NCBI RefSeq assembly: GCF_001050345.1
Contig: NZ_LFMW01000001.1
Coordinates: forward strand, 62,001 to 126,000
Reading direction: 5' to 3'
Length of the DNA stretch: 64,000 nucleotides
Source: Pseudomonas fildesensis
GTDB taxonomy: Bacteria > Pseudomonadota > Gammaproteobacteria > Pseudomonadales > Pseudomonadaceae
In this document: in pieces, positions 46,659-55,704 of the stretch
Layout of the letters: each line of letters starts with the position of its first letter
How positions within the stretch are numbered: the first letter of the stretch is position 1
The notes under the pieces: model-generated
The model's input: only the letters and a program-made list of their open reading frames with translations
The model's database searches: none
Told to the model about the DNA's origin: nothing
Translations under genes and position numbers: made by a program

Positions 46659-47510
46659 TCAGCTGATCGCTTGGGTGATCAGTGCAAAAGGCTGTACGCC
46701 CTGGCTCGCCTGGGGTGGTGTGCCCAAGGCCATCTGTGCGACGGTGTCGACGTTCTTCAGGCCGGCTTGTTCGAGCCAGTCGCTGAGGCCGCAGGCGACG
46801 GGGATGTCGATGCGTACAAAGGTGTCCGGTACCTGCGCGAGCAATACCGTGATCAGGTGCTTGGCCTGGTCGATGTTTTCGGCCACCACCGGGCCGATGC
46901 AGCGCCCACGGCCAAACGGGCGCAGCAGGGCGAAGCCGCGTAGCTGGCCATCGCGCTCGATGCCCACGGCATGCTCTACCTGCAGGTCTCGCAGTACTTC
47001 ACGGCGGTCCAGGCCGCTGGCGGCTTTGGCCAGGGCCAGCAGGGCGGCATGATCATCGGCGTGCAGCGGGCGGCAGGTTTCGTCGTTGGCTAGCTGCGCC
47101 AGCGCGGGGACCAGCGCCTGGCCTTGATGTTGTTGCACTCGCCCGAATTCGACAAACCCCTGGCTGGCATACAGCGGCGCGCCGGCGAGGGTGGCATTGA
47201 GGATCGGCGTGCGCGACTGGCAGGCGGCGAGGGCGTTTTCCATCAAGCGGCGGCCGATGCCCTGGCCCTGGTAGTCATTGCTGACGATCACCAGGCCGAT
47301 GGTGGCGTAGTCGCCTTGGGGGCACGTGAAGGCGCTGCCGATCAGCCGCTCGCCATCCAGCACCACGACCCCGTCGCTGATGCGTTGCAACATCGCCCAG
47401 TCTTCCAGGCGGTGGGGCCATTTGAGTTGCACCGACAAAGCGTGGGCGGCCGCTAGGTCAGCCACGGTCATCGGGCGGTAGACATAAGCAGGGTGTGGCA
47501 GGGCGGACAT
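46659..47510 (-). CDS. GNAT-family N-acetyltransferase (paralogue of 41379-42218)
   Basis: A 283-residue acetyltransferase with the acetyl-CoA motif VIVSNDYQGQGIGRRLM and the C-terminal GFALLRPFGRGRCIGPVVA segment. It matches the GNAT at 41379-42218 along its whole length, for instance in ALSV.LKWPHR.EDWAM, TPILNAT and FALITQAI at the end. GGAGG before the ATG sets the start. It heads a two-gene unit with the bicupin and is divergent from the HAD-led catabolic operon. Confidence 0.87.
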   Translation of the reverse strand: MSALPHPAYVYRPMTVADLAAAHALSVQLKWPHRLEDWAMLQRISDGVVVLDGERLIGSAFTCPQGDYATIGLVIVSNDYQGQGIGRRLMENALAACQSRTPILNATLAGAPLYASQGFVEFGRVQQHQGQALVPALAQLANDETCRPLHADDHAALLALAKAASGLDRREVLRDLQVEHAVGIERDGQLRGFALLRPFGRGRCIGPVVAENIDQAKHLITVLLAQVPDTFVRIDIPVACGLSDWLEQAGLKNVDTVAQMALGTPPQASQGVQPFALITQAIS

Positions 47511-48007
47511 GGCGAGCCTCCATAGAGCGTTGTTTTTTCAGCACTGGGCTGCTTGTATCCCACCTGGTTTAAAGGCTGGCAAGGGGGGCGCGGATATTCG
47601 GTAGATTCCTTGGGCTGTGTGTTGCGCGACCACACTTACTACTTAATTGCGGTGGGAGGGCAGCAGCAAATGCCAGGTGGGGGTTGAGTCCATATCGGTT
47701 GTTTAGGTAACGGCGGATAGTGGATATGTACTCAATACTTTCTGCCGCCTCACCCCCGTCCTTAAGCCTTTTCAGCCCCCCAAAGCCCCTTAAAAGCGCA
47801 CAAACACAGGCCCTGCCCAAGCCTGGCGCGCACCGCAAAGTATGCTGAGCCCAGCCACCAAAACGGTGGTTTGTATTGAGCACAGGTCGTTTTAGACGGC
47901 ATATGCTGATTTCACAGTGGTGTAATGAACCTGTGCTGCAACGAGGCCGACGCGCCGCCAGGGCAGTGAACGCTTGTCACACTCAACGAACTTCAGGACT
48001 GCACTCA
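47511..48007. other. Divergent intergenic region with repeat element
   Basis: Nearly 500 bp without a supported gene. It contains an imperfect hairpin repeat at 47685-47733 and a possible operator CCACC-N5-GGTGG at 47855-47869, 138 bp before the HAD gene. The promoters of the GNAT-cupin unit and of the long plus-strand operon must lie here. Confidence 0.6.
47685..47733. repeat. Hairpin copy of the GAGTACATATCC repeat
   Basis: GAGTCCATATCG at the left and GGATATGTACTC at the right are complementary at 10 of 12 positions. The right arm, read on the other strand, equals the GAGTACATATCC element at 36967. This suggests a small dispersed repeat with inverted ends. Confidence 0.55.
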
Positions 48008-48676
48008 ATGAGCTTTCTTCGTCCCAAATTCATTACGTTCGACTGCTACGGTACGCTGACCAACTTCCATATGGGCACCATGACCCGCGAGATCTTCGCC
48101 GATCGCATCAAGCCCGAAGAGATGGATCAGTTCGTCAAGGACTTCTCGGCCTACCGCCTCGACCAGGTCATGGGCGACTGGATGCCGTACGACGAAATTC
48201 TCAAGACCGCCCTGGCCCGTACCTGCAAGCGCTGGGGTATCGATTATCGTGAGGAAGGCCAACTGTATTACGACGCTGTGCCGACCTGGGGCCCGCATGC
48301 GGACGTGCCGGCCGGCCTGTCGAAAATTGCCGACAAGATTCCCCTGGTGATTTTCTCGAATGCCAGCGACAGTCAGATCATGTCTAACGTCGACAAGCTG
48401 GGCGCACCGTTCCACAAGGTGTTCACCGCCGAGCAAGCCCAGGCTTACAAGCCGCGCCTGGCCGCTTTCGAGTACATGCTCGACAACCTCAACTGCGGTC
48501 CGGAAGACATCTTGCATGTGTCTTCGAGCTTCCGTTATGACCTGATGTCGGCCCATGACATGAAGATCAAGAACAAGGCGTTCGTTGCCCGTGGCCACGA
48601 AGCGCCGGCCAATGCCTTTTATGGCTACCAGCAGATCACCGATATCGGTGGGCTGCCAGCGCTGGTCGGGCTGTAA
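48008..48676 (+). CDS. HAD-superfamily hydrolase, haloacid-dehalogenase type II-like
   Basis: A 222-residue HAD protein close to L-2-haloacid dehalogenases. The nucleophile is D12 in ITFDCYGTLTN, motif II is VIFSNASDS, the lysine is in QAYKPRL and motif III is HVSSSFRYDLMSAHDM. In true L-2-haloacid dehalogenases the last motif usually reads SSNxWD; here the Asn/Trp pair is replaced, so the enzyme may act on another 2-substituted acid or a phosphate ester. AGGA nine bases upstream supports the start. First gene of the long catabolic operon. Confidence 0.82.
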   Translation: MSFLRPKFITFDCYGTLTNFHMGTMTREIFADRIKPEEMDQFVKDFSAYRLDQVMGDWMPYDEILKTALARTCKRWGIDYREEGQLYYDAVPTWGPHADVPAGLSKIADKIPLVIFSNASDSQIMSNVDKLGAPFHKVFTAEQAQAYKPRLAAFEYMLDNLNCGPEDILHVSSSFRYDLMSAHDMKIKNKAFVARGHEAPANAFYGYQQITDIGGLPALVGL

Positions 48677-48706
48677 AGCAAACGCCATCGGCACAAGGGG
48701 CTACAC

Positions 48707-49981
48707 ATGGGCAGTGAATCCTATTGGCTCGATACCGCACCGGCGTTCACCGGTGCCCAACTGGGCGGCTTGCCCAGGCAGGTCGATGTGGCAGTGGTCG
48801 GTGGTGGGTTCACCGGCCTGGCGGCGGCGCGGGCGTTGGCACTCAAGGGCGCCAGCGTGGTGGTGCTGGACGCCGGGCGGGTGAACGGTGAAGCCTCGGG
48901 GCGCAACGGTGGGCAGTGCAACACCGGGGTGGCCCAGGATTATGCCGGGTTGCACGCCAGCCTCGGTGCCGCCAAGGCACGCGCCTATTACCAGGCCTAT
49001 GAAAGCGCGGTGCAGACCGTGGTTTCGCTGGTCGAGCAGGAAGGTATCGCCTGCGACATGGTGCGCAACGGCAAGCTCAAGTTGGCGGCCAAGCCGATGC
49101 ATTACGAAGGCTTGGCCCGTACCTGCGAACTGATCCGCCAGGAGGTGGATGCCGATGTCGAATTGCTCAGCGCCGAACAGACCCACGCTGAAGTCAATTC
49201 GGCGCAGTTCCACGGCGGCTTGCTGCAACGCAACGGCGTGCAAATGCATGTCGGTCGCTTTGGTGTCGGCTTGGCCGAAGCAGCGGCGCGGCGCGGGGCG
49301 ATGATTTACGAGCACACCCAGGTCAAGGACTGGAAGGCCCAGGCGGGTGGCTATCAGGTCAACACCGCCAAGGGTTCGCTGCACGCCGGGCAAGTGTTGC
49401 TGGCCACTGGCGCTTGCCAGCATGGCGACCTGGGCTGGTATCGCAGGCGGATCGTGCCGGTAGGCAGTTTTGTCATCGCCACCGAAGTCTTGCCCCAGGC
49501 GCTGATCGACCAGTTGCTGCCACAGCATCGGGCCTATGTGACCAGCCGCATGATCGGTAACTACTTTCGCCTGACCCCTGACAACCGCCTGCTGTTTGGC
49601 GGACGTGCGCGGTTTGCAATGTCCGACAGCGTGTCCGACGCCAAGAGCGGCAAGGTTCTGCAAGCGGCAATGCTGAGCATGTTCCCGCAGTTGGCGGATG
49701 TGAAGATCGACTACTGCTGGGGTGGCCTGGTGGACATGACGTCCGACCGCCTGCCACGCGCCGGCCAACATGGCGGGGTGTTCCACTCCATGGGCTACAG
49801 CGGCCATGGCGTGCAGATGTCGGTGCACATGGGCCAAGTGATGGCCGAGGTCATGGCCGGCAATGCGGCGGCCAACCCCTGGGGTGAACTCGAGTGGCCG
49901 GCGATCCCCGGGCATTTCGGTAAACCCTGGTTCCTGCCGTTTGTGGGTGCCTGGTACCGCTTCCAGGACTATTTGCACTGA
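48707..49981 (+). CDS. FAD-dependent amine oxidase, PuuB/OrdL-like
   Basis: A 424-residue flavoprotein with the FAD-binding motif VAVVGGGFTGLAAARALA at residue 27, the GEASGRNGGQCNTG segment in which PuuB-like enzymes bind the flavin, and the C-terminal GLVDMTSDRLPRAGQ and YSGHGVQMSVHMG. The family includes gamma-glutamylputrescine oxidase (PuuB) and related amine oxidases. It probably oxidises a secondary amine or N-substituted amino acid brought in by the downstream transporter. AAGGGG precedes the ATG; it starts 30 bp after the HAD gene. Confidence 0.87.
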   Translation: MGSESYWLDTAPAFTGAQLGGLPRQVDVAVVGGGFTGLAAARALALKGASVVVLDAGRVNGEASGRNGGQCNTGVAQDYAGLHASLGAAKARAYYQAYESAVQTVVSLVEQEGIACDMVRNGKLKLAAKPMHYEGLARTCELIRQEVDADVELLSAEQTHAEVNSAQFHGGLLQRNGVQMHVGRFGVGLAEAAARRGAMIYEHTQVKDWKAQAGGYQVNTAKGSLHAGQVLLATGACQHGDLGWYRRRIVPVGSFVIATEVLPQALIDQLLPQHRAYVTSRMIGNYFRLTPDNRLLFGGRARFAMSDSVSDAKSGKVLQAAMLSMFPQLADVKIDYCWGGLVDMTSDRLPRAGQHGGVFHSMGYSGHGVQMSVHMGQVMAEVMAGNAAANPWGELEWPAIPGHFGKPWFLPFVGAWYRFQDYLH

Positions 49982-50076
49982 GTTGCCGTTGTTGCGTCAC
50001 CGTCGTTTGTGTTTCCAGGACGCTCCGGACATCCGTGAGCACTCGATCCTTCCGATTATCGACAGGTAGCCTTGAT

Positions 50077-51714
50077 ATGACTGACAACAAAACCACCCCC
50101 GAGCTCATCTCCGGCCAGGAAAGCCTGCGGGTGTTCGAAAGCCTCAATCGCGGCATGTCGCGCCGCAACGCCCTGCAAATGCTCGGTGTTGCCGGTGTGG
50201 CTGCGGCCGGTGCAGGCAGCCTGTTCGGCGCCGCCGGCAAGTTGTTTGCCGATGAAGCAACCACAGCAGGCAAGGGCAAGCCAGGCGGCAAGATCCGTGT
50301 CGCGGGCATGTCCAGCTCCACCGCCGATACCCTTGACCCGGCCAAGGGCGCGCTGTCCACCGACTACGTGCGCCACTTTATGTTTTACAACGGCCTGACG
50401 CGCTTCGACGTGCACCTGGTGCCGCAGTTGGAGCTGGCCGAACGCATCGACAACACCGATGCCACGCTGTGGACCATCACCCTGCGCAAGGACGTGACCT
50501 TCCACAACGGCAAGAGCCTGACCGCCGCCGACGTGGTGTTCTCCCTGAACCGGCACAAGGACCCGCTCACCGGCTCCAAGGTCATGCCGCTGATGGAGCA
50601 GTTTGCCGAGATCAAGGCCAGCGGGCCGAACGAAGTGCAGATTCGCCTCAGCGCACCCAACGCCGAACTGCCGTCGATCCTGGCGGTGTCGCACCTGTTG
50701 ATCGTCCCCGAGGGCACCACCGACTTCAATAAAGGTATCGGTACCGGTCCGTTCACTGTCGGCGAGTTCAAGCCCGGCGTGCGTTCGATTGCCGCGCGCA
50801 ACAAGAATTATTGGAAACCGGGCCTGCCGTACCTCGATGAAATCGAATTCATCGCCATCGCTGACGAGCCGTCGCGGGTCAACGCGCTCCTGTCGGGCGA
50901 CGTGCACATGATCAACGAGGTCAACCCGCGCTCCACCACGCGTATTGCAGCGAGTGCCAAACACCGGGTCGTGGATGCACCGTCGGGCAACTACACTGAC
51001 TTGATCATTCGCCAGGACCAATTGCCCGGCAAAAGCCCGGAATTCACCCAGGCCATGAAACTGCTGCTGGACCGTGAGCAGGTCAAGTCTGCGGTGTTCC
51101 GAGGGTTTGCCGTGGTCGGTAACGATCACCCGATTGCGCCGGGTTCGCGCTACTTCAACGCCGACTTGCCGCAGACGGTCTACGACCCGGAAAAAGCCAA
51201 GTTCCTGTTAAAAAAAGCCGGTATGGAAAGCATCACCATGCCCGTCATGGCGTCGCCTGCCGCCACCGGTTCCGTGGACATCGCCGTGCTGTTGCAGCAA
51301 TCGGCAAAACAGGCAGGGCTCAAGCTCGATGTCAACCGCCTGCCGAGCGACGGCTACTGGTCCAACCACTGGATGAAGCACCCGTTGAGCTTCGGCAACA
51401 TCAACCCCCGGCCGAATGCCGACGTGATGTTTTCGCAGTTCTTCCAGTCCAAGGCGCCGTGGAACGAGTCGGGCTGGCAGAACGATCAGTTCGATCAGTT
51501 GCTGATGCTGGCCCGTGGCGAGACCGATGACGCCAAGCGCGCCAAAATGTACGGCGACATGCAGGCGCTGGTGCACGACCACTGCGGTATCGGCGTGCCG
51601 GTGTTCATCAGCAACATCGATGGCGTGGACCAGCGCATCAAAGGCTATGGCACTAACCCGCTGGGCGGTTTCATGGGCTACATGTTCGCCGAGCAGGTGT
51701 GGTTGGACGCTTGA
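50077..51714 (+). CDS. Peptide/opine-type ABC substrate-binding protein, Tat-exported
   Basis: A 545-residue family-5 binding protein. The leader has a twin-arginine motif (GMSRRNALQMLGVAG, R29/R30) in a long n-region, so it is likely exported folded by the Tat pathway, which is less common for this family. The mature part has SSTADTLDPAKGA, LRKDVTFHNGKSLTAADVVF and AIADEPSRVNALLSGDVH, standard DppA/OppA landmarks. It supplies the two permeases and ATPase encoded next. ATG 50077 is preferred over GTG 50035. Ligand unknown; the operon suggests an amino-acid conjugate. Confidence 0.88.
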   Translation: MTDNKTTPELISGQESLRVFESLNRGMSRRNALQMLGVAGVAAAGAGSLFGAAGKLFADEATTAGKGKPGGKIRVAGMSSSTADTLDPAKGALSTDYVRHFMFYNGLTRFDVHLVPQLELAERIDNTDATLWTITLRKDVTFHNGKSLTAADVVFSLNRHKDPLTGSKVMPLMEQFAEIKASGPNEVQIRLSAPNAELPSILAVSHLLIVPEGTTDFNKGIGTGPFTVGEFKPGVRSIAARNKNYWKPGLPYLDEIEFIAIADEPSRVNALLSGDVHMINEVNPRSTTRIAASAKHRVVDAPSGNYTDLIIRQDQLPGKSPEFTQAMKLLLDREQVKSAVFRGFAVVGNDHPIAPGSRYFNADLPQTVYDPEKAKFLLKKAGMESITMPVMASPAATGSVDIAVLLQQSAKQAGLKLDVNRLPSDGYWSNHWMKHPLSFGNINPRPNADVMFSQFFQSKAPWNESGWQNDQFDQLLMLARGETDDAKRAKMYGDMQALVHDHCGIGVPVFISNIDGVDQRIKGYGTNPLGGFMGYMFAEQVWLDA

Positions 51715-51727
51715 GGAGGGCAGTGCG

Positions 51728-52684
51728 ATGAATAGCAATACACTGTGGTTGATCGGCCGGCGCTTCAGCGCCGGGGTCGTGACCTTGTTGATCGTGTCCA
51801 TGGTCGTGTTTGCGATCACGGCAGTACTGCCGGGGGACGCGGCGCAACAATCCCTCGGCCAGTTCGCGACGCCTGAACAGGTGGCGGCACTGCGCCTGAA
51901 ACTGGGGTTGGACCAGCCCGGTGTGTTGCGGTACCTGCACTGGTTGATGAACCTGCTCACCGGCGATATGGGTGTGTCGGTATCCAACGCCATGCCGGTG
52001 GGTGAACTGATGGCGGGCCGAGTGCCCAACACCCTGATGCTGGCCGGTGCCACGGCGCTGGTTTCGGTGCCGGTGGCGCTGTTGCTGGGCATCGGTTCGG
52101 CAATGGGCCGGGGCGGGCGCATCGACAGTTGCCTGAGCTTTGTCACCCTGGCGATGGTCGCGGTGCCGGAGTTTCTGGTGGCGACCCTGGCGGTGCTTAT
52201 CTTCGCGGTCAACCTCGGTTGGTTGTCGGCACTGTCTTACGCCAGCGACATCACCTCACCGCTGCAATTCATCCGCACCTATGCCTTGCCGGTGATGACG
52301 CTGTGTTGCGTGATCGTCGCGCAAATGGCGCGCATGACCCGCGCCGCCGTGATCGATCAACTCGACAGCCCCTACGTGGAAATGGCCCGCCTCAAAGGTG
52401 TCAGCCCGATACGGATTGTGCTGCGCCATGCCTTGCCCAATGCGATCGGGCCGATTGCCAACGCCATCGCCCTGAGCCTTTCGTACCTGTTGGGCGGGGT
52501 GGTGATCGTCGAAACCATCTTCAACTACCCCGGCATTGCCAGCTTGATGGTCGATGCCGTGACCAACCGCGACATGGCGCTGGTGCAGGCGTGCACCATG
52601 TTGTTCTGCGCGGCCTACCTGGGCCTGGTGCTACTCGCCGACCTGTGCGCAATCCTGTCCAATCCGAGGCTGAGAAACCAATGA
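51728..52684 (+). CDS. Peptide-type ABC permease (DppB-like)
   Basis: A 318-residue inner-membrane permease with about six helices. The N-terminal RRFSAGVVTLLIVSMVVFAI is followed by VLPGDAA, and the coupling loop is EMARLKGVSPIRIVLRHALPNAIGP. GAGGAGGG precedes the ATG at 51728. It pairs with the following DppC-like permease, which starts inside its stop codon. Confidence 0.9.
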   Translation: MNSNTLWLIGRRFSAGVVTLLIVSMVVFAITAVLPGDAAQQSLGQFATPEQVAALRLKLGLDQPGVLRYLHWLMNLLTGDMGVSVSNAMPVGELMAGRVPNTLMLAGATALVSVPVALLLGIGSAMGRGGRIDSCLSFVTLAMVAVPEFLVATLAVLIFAVNLGWLSALSYASDITSPLQFIRTYALPVMTLCCVIVAQMARMTRAAVIDQLDSPYVEMARLKGVSPIRIVLRHALPNAIGPIANAIALSLSYLLGGVVIVETIFNYPGIASLMVDAVTNRDMALVQACTMLFCAAYLGLVLLADLCAILSNPRLRNQ

Positions 52685-53556
52685 ACACTCTCATTGTGAA
52701 GTCAAAGCCTGCTTCCTCCGCCCTGGCACTCGCCAAAGTTTCCAGTGGCCCGTCCTGGCTGGGTCTTGTGGGTGGCGTGGTGTGCGTGGCCTGGTTGCTG
52801 GTGGCGCTGTTCGGCCCCTGGCTGGCACCCCACCCGGTGGGTGAAGTAGTGTCCGATAACATCTTTGAAGGCTTTAGCTTCGCGCATCCGTTTGGCACCG
52901 ATTACCTGGGCCGCGACATGCTCAGCCGTGTGCTGGTCGGTGCGCGGTTCACCGTCGGGCTGGCCTTGGTGGCGGCGTTGCTGGCCAGCACGCTGGGCAC
53001 CGGGTGTGCGCTGTTGTCGGTGGTCTCACCCAAGTGGCTGGACGAAATTATCAGCCGCATCATGGATGCGTTCATTTCGATCCCGAGCAAAATGCTTGCA
53101 CTGATCATGGTCTCGGCATTTGGGTCGTCAGTGACGCTGCTGATCTGTACCGCGGTGATCAGTTACATCCCCGGTTCGTTCCGCGTCGCCCGCAGCATGG
53201 CGGTCAACATCGAAGCCCTGGAATACGTACAAGTCGCGCGTACCCGAGGCGAGCGCCGGTTATACGTGGCGTGCATGGAAATCCTGCCGAATATGCTCAA
53301 CCCTGTCTTGACCGACCTGGGGCTGCGTTTCGGCTACATCGTGCTGTTGCTCAGCGGCATGAGCTTTCTTGGACTTGGCGTGCAACCGCCGGACGCTGAC
53401 CTGGGCTCGCTGGTACGGGAAAACATTGGCGGCCTCAATCAGGGCGCGATGGCCATTATTGTTCCGGCGCTGGCCATTGGTACGCTGACCATCGGTGTGA
53501 ATCTGCTGATCGACTATCTCTCGTCCCGACGTAGTCGCCGCACGGGAGGCCATTGA
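52681..53556 (+). CDS. Peptide-type ABC permease (DppC-like)
   Basis: A 291-residue permease. Typical DppC features are HPFGTDYLGRDMLSRVLVGAR after the first membrane helix and the loop ALEYVQVARTRGERRLYVACM, ending LPNMLNPVL. ATG overlaps the previous stop (ATGA), and the stop is followed at once by the ATPase gene. An N-terminal extension of about 25 residues precedes the first helix. Confidence 0.9.
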   Translation: MNTLIVKSKPASSALALAKVSSGPSWLGLVGGVVCVAWLLVALFGPWLAPHPVGEVVSDNIFEGFSFAHPFGTDYLGRDMLSRVLVGARFTVGLALVAALLASTLGTGCALLSVVSPKWLDEIISRIMDAFISIPSKMLALIMVSAFGSSVTLLICTAVISYIPGSFRVARSMAVNIEALEYVQVARTRGERRLYVACMEILPNMLNPVLTDLGLRFGYIVLLLSGMSFLGLGVQPPDADLGSLVRENIGGLNQGAMAIIVPALAIGTLTIGVNLLIDYLSSRRSRRTGGH

Positions 53557-53557
53557 A

Positions 53558-55399
53558 ATGACCGAATTGATTCGCGTCGAAGACCTGCGCGTGGTTGCCT
53601 GTGGCGAGCACGGCGAGGTGGAAATCGTCAAAGGGGTGAGCTTTTCCCTGGAAAAAGGTGAAGTGCTGGCGTTGATCGGTGAGTCGGGCTCGGGCAAGAC
53701 CACCATCGCCCTGGCGCTGCTGGGTTATGCGCGGCGCGGTTGTCGGCTGTCTGGCGGCGTCGTGCAAGTCGGCGAGCACGACATGCTCGCGTTGAACGAA
53801 CAACAACTGCAAGGCCTGCGTGGAAACCGTGTGTCCTATATCGCGCAAAGCGCGGCGGCGGCGTTCAACCCGGCCAAAAAGCTCATCGACCAAGTGGTGG
53901 AGGGCGCGTTGATCCATGGCCTGGGCAGCCGGGCGGATCTGCAAGCCAAAGCCATCGGGCTGTTCCGCGACCTGGCGCTGCCAGACCCTGAACGCATTGG
54001 TCAACGCTACCCGCATCAGGTCTCCGGGGGGCAACTGCAACGGGTGATGGCGGCGATGGCGCTGATCAGCGACCCGTTGCTGGTGGTGCTCGACGAGCCG
54101 ACCACCGCGCTGGACGTGACGACCCAGATCGATGTGCTGCGCGCCTTCAAGCGCGTAGTGCGCGAGCGCGGTGCCACGGCGGTGTATGTGTCTCACGACC
54201 TGGCGGTGGTGGCGCAAATGGCCGACCAGATCGTGGTGCTCAACGGCGGGCAGATCCTCGAACAGAGCGCCACGGCGCCGCTGCTCAAGGCCCCGACGCA
54301 CGCGTACACCCGCAGTCTGCTGGCCGCCGCGCGGCCCGATACCACCATCCGCCCACCCTGCGGCATCGCCGAAGACGTGCCGCTGCTGACCATTACCGGA
54401 CTCACCGCCGGCTACGGCAACAAAAACCTGCACGGCATGCCCGCGATCCGGGTGCTGGAAGATATCGACCTGACGGTGCGACGGGGTCAGGCCATCGGTG
54501 TGATCGGCGAGTCGGGCTCGGGTAAGTCCACCCTGGCCCGGGTGGTCGCGGGGTTGTTGACCCCGGCCCTGGGCGGCCTGGTATTCGACGGGCAACCCTT
54601 GGGCGGCAGTCTGTCCGAGCGGACCCCGGAGCAATTTCGGCGTATCCAGATGGTGTTCCAGAACGCCGACACTGCGCTCAACCCGATGCACAGCGTGGCG
54701 ACCATTCTCAGCCGTCCACTGAAGATGTATTTCGGCCTCAAGGGCGCGGCATTGCAGGCGCGTATCGGCGAACTGCTGGACCTGGTTCGCCTGCCGCGCG
54801 ACATGGCCGAACGCCGGCCCAATGAGTTGTCCGGCGGGCAAAAGCAGCGAGTCAACCTGGCCCGGGCGCTGGCGGCCAAGCCCGACCTGATCCTCTGCGA
54901 TGAAGTCACCTCGGCCCTCGACACCGTGGTGGGCGCGGCGATCCTCGAACTGCTGCGCGACCTGCGCCAGCAACTGGGGGTGTCTTACCTGTTCATCAGC
55001 CATGACATTTCCACCGTACGCGCGCTGTGCGATGACATTGTGGTGATGTACAGCGGCCACAAGGTGCAGGCCGGCAGCCGCCAGTCGTTTGCCGAGCCGC
55101 CGTTCCATCCGTACACCGACCTGTTGATTCACTCGGTGCCCGAACTGCGCCAGGGCTGGCTGGAAAACTGCGGCACCACCTGCGGCGCATTGCCGCCGAT
55201 TGGCGAGCGGGCCAACGTGCCGGAGCTGTGCACCTTTCTCAATCGCTGCCCGGTGCGGGTCGACGGCCTGTGCAACCGCACCGCGCCGAACCGCAGAACC
55301 CTGGACAACGGCAGTGAAATTCTCTGCCACCACGATGGCGCCCAATTACTGAATACTCAGCAGAGCATTACCACTATGACCTTGGGAGCGTATGCATGA
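53558..55399 (+). CDS. Double ABC ATPase (DppD-DppF fusion type)
   Basis: A 613-residue protein with two complete ABC domains. Domain one has Walker A GESGSGKTT, signature VSGGQLQRV and Walker B LLVVLDEPTTALD; domain two has GESGSGKST, LSGGQKQRV and LILCDEVTSALD. A cysteine-containing C-terminal segment (CTFLNRCPVRVDGLC) is like the oligopeptide-ABC iron-sulfur tail. The fusion replaces the separate DppD and DppF of peptide transporters. GGAGG precedes the ATG. Confidence 0.91.
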   Translation: MTELIRVEDLRVVACGEHGEVEIVKGVSFSLEKGEVLALIGESGSGKTTIALALLGYARRGCRLSGGVVQVGEHDMLALNEQQLQGLRGNRVSYIAQSAAAAFNPAKKLIDQVVEGALIHGLGSRADLQAKAIGLFRDLALPDPERIGQRYPHQVSGGQLQRVMAAMALISDPLLVVLDEPTTALDVTTQIDVLRAFKRVVRERGATAVYVSHDLAVVAQMADQIVVLNGGQILEQSATAPLLKAPTHAYTRSLLAAARPDTTIRPPCGIAEDVPLLTITGLTAGYGNKNLHGMPAIRVLEDIDLTVRRGQAIGVIGESGSGKSTLARVVAGLLTPALGGLVFDGQPLGGSLSERTPEQFRRIQMVFQNADTALNPMHSVATILSRPLKMYFGLKGAALQARIGELLDLVRLPRDMAERRPNELSGGQKQRVNLARALAAKPDLILCDEVTSALDTVVGAAILELLRDLRQQLGVSYLFISHDISTVRALCDDIVVMYSGHKVQAGSRQSFAEPPFHPYTDLLIHSVPELRQGWLENCGTTCGALPPIGERANVPELCTFLNRCPVRVDGLCNRTAPNRRTLDNGSEILCHHDGAQLLNTQQSITTMTLGAYA

Positions 55400-55704
55400 A
55401 GGGGCGTTTTGTGAGGTTGGCCGAACAGGGCCGGCCGACGGTCAACCTGATCGTGGATGGCGCACCCATCGAGGCCTTGCAGGGCGACACCCTGATGGTG
55501 GCCTTGCTGACCCAGGGCAACGCCCTGCGCCAATCGGAATTCGACACGGGGCGCCGCGCCGGTTTCTGCTTGATGGGGGCATGCCAGGATTGCTGGGTGT
55601 GGACCCGCAGCGGCGAACGCCTGCGGGCCTGCTCCAATGAAGTCCGTGACGGGCTGGACATTGTCACCACACAACCGGAGGCGACATGGCCACTGCACGG
55701 GTAG
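55396..55704 (+). CDS. [2Fe-2S]-binding small subunit (HcnA/opine-oxidase gamma-like)
   Basis: A 102-residue ferredoxin-like protein. Cysteines C58, C63, C66 and C79 (FCLMGACQDCWVW to RLRAC) are spaced as in plant-type [2Fe-2S] domains of xanthine-dehydrogenase-like and HcnA subunits. ATG overlaps the ATPase stop and its end overlaps the next gene by 19 bp. It should pass electrons between the two flavoprotein subunits that follow; similar trios are hydrogen cyanide synthase HcnABC, octopine/nopaline oxidases and hydroxyproline dehydrogenases. Confidence 0.86.
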   Translation: MKGRFVRLAEQGRPTVNLIVDGAPIEALQGDTLMVALLTQGNALRQSEFDTGRRAGFCLMGACQDCWVWTRSGERLRACSNEVRDGLDIVTTQPEATWPLHG

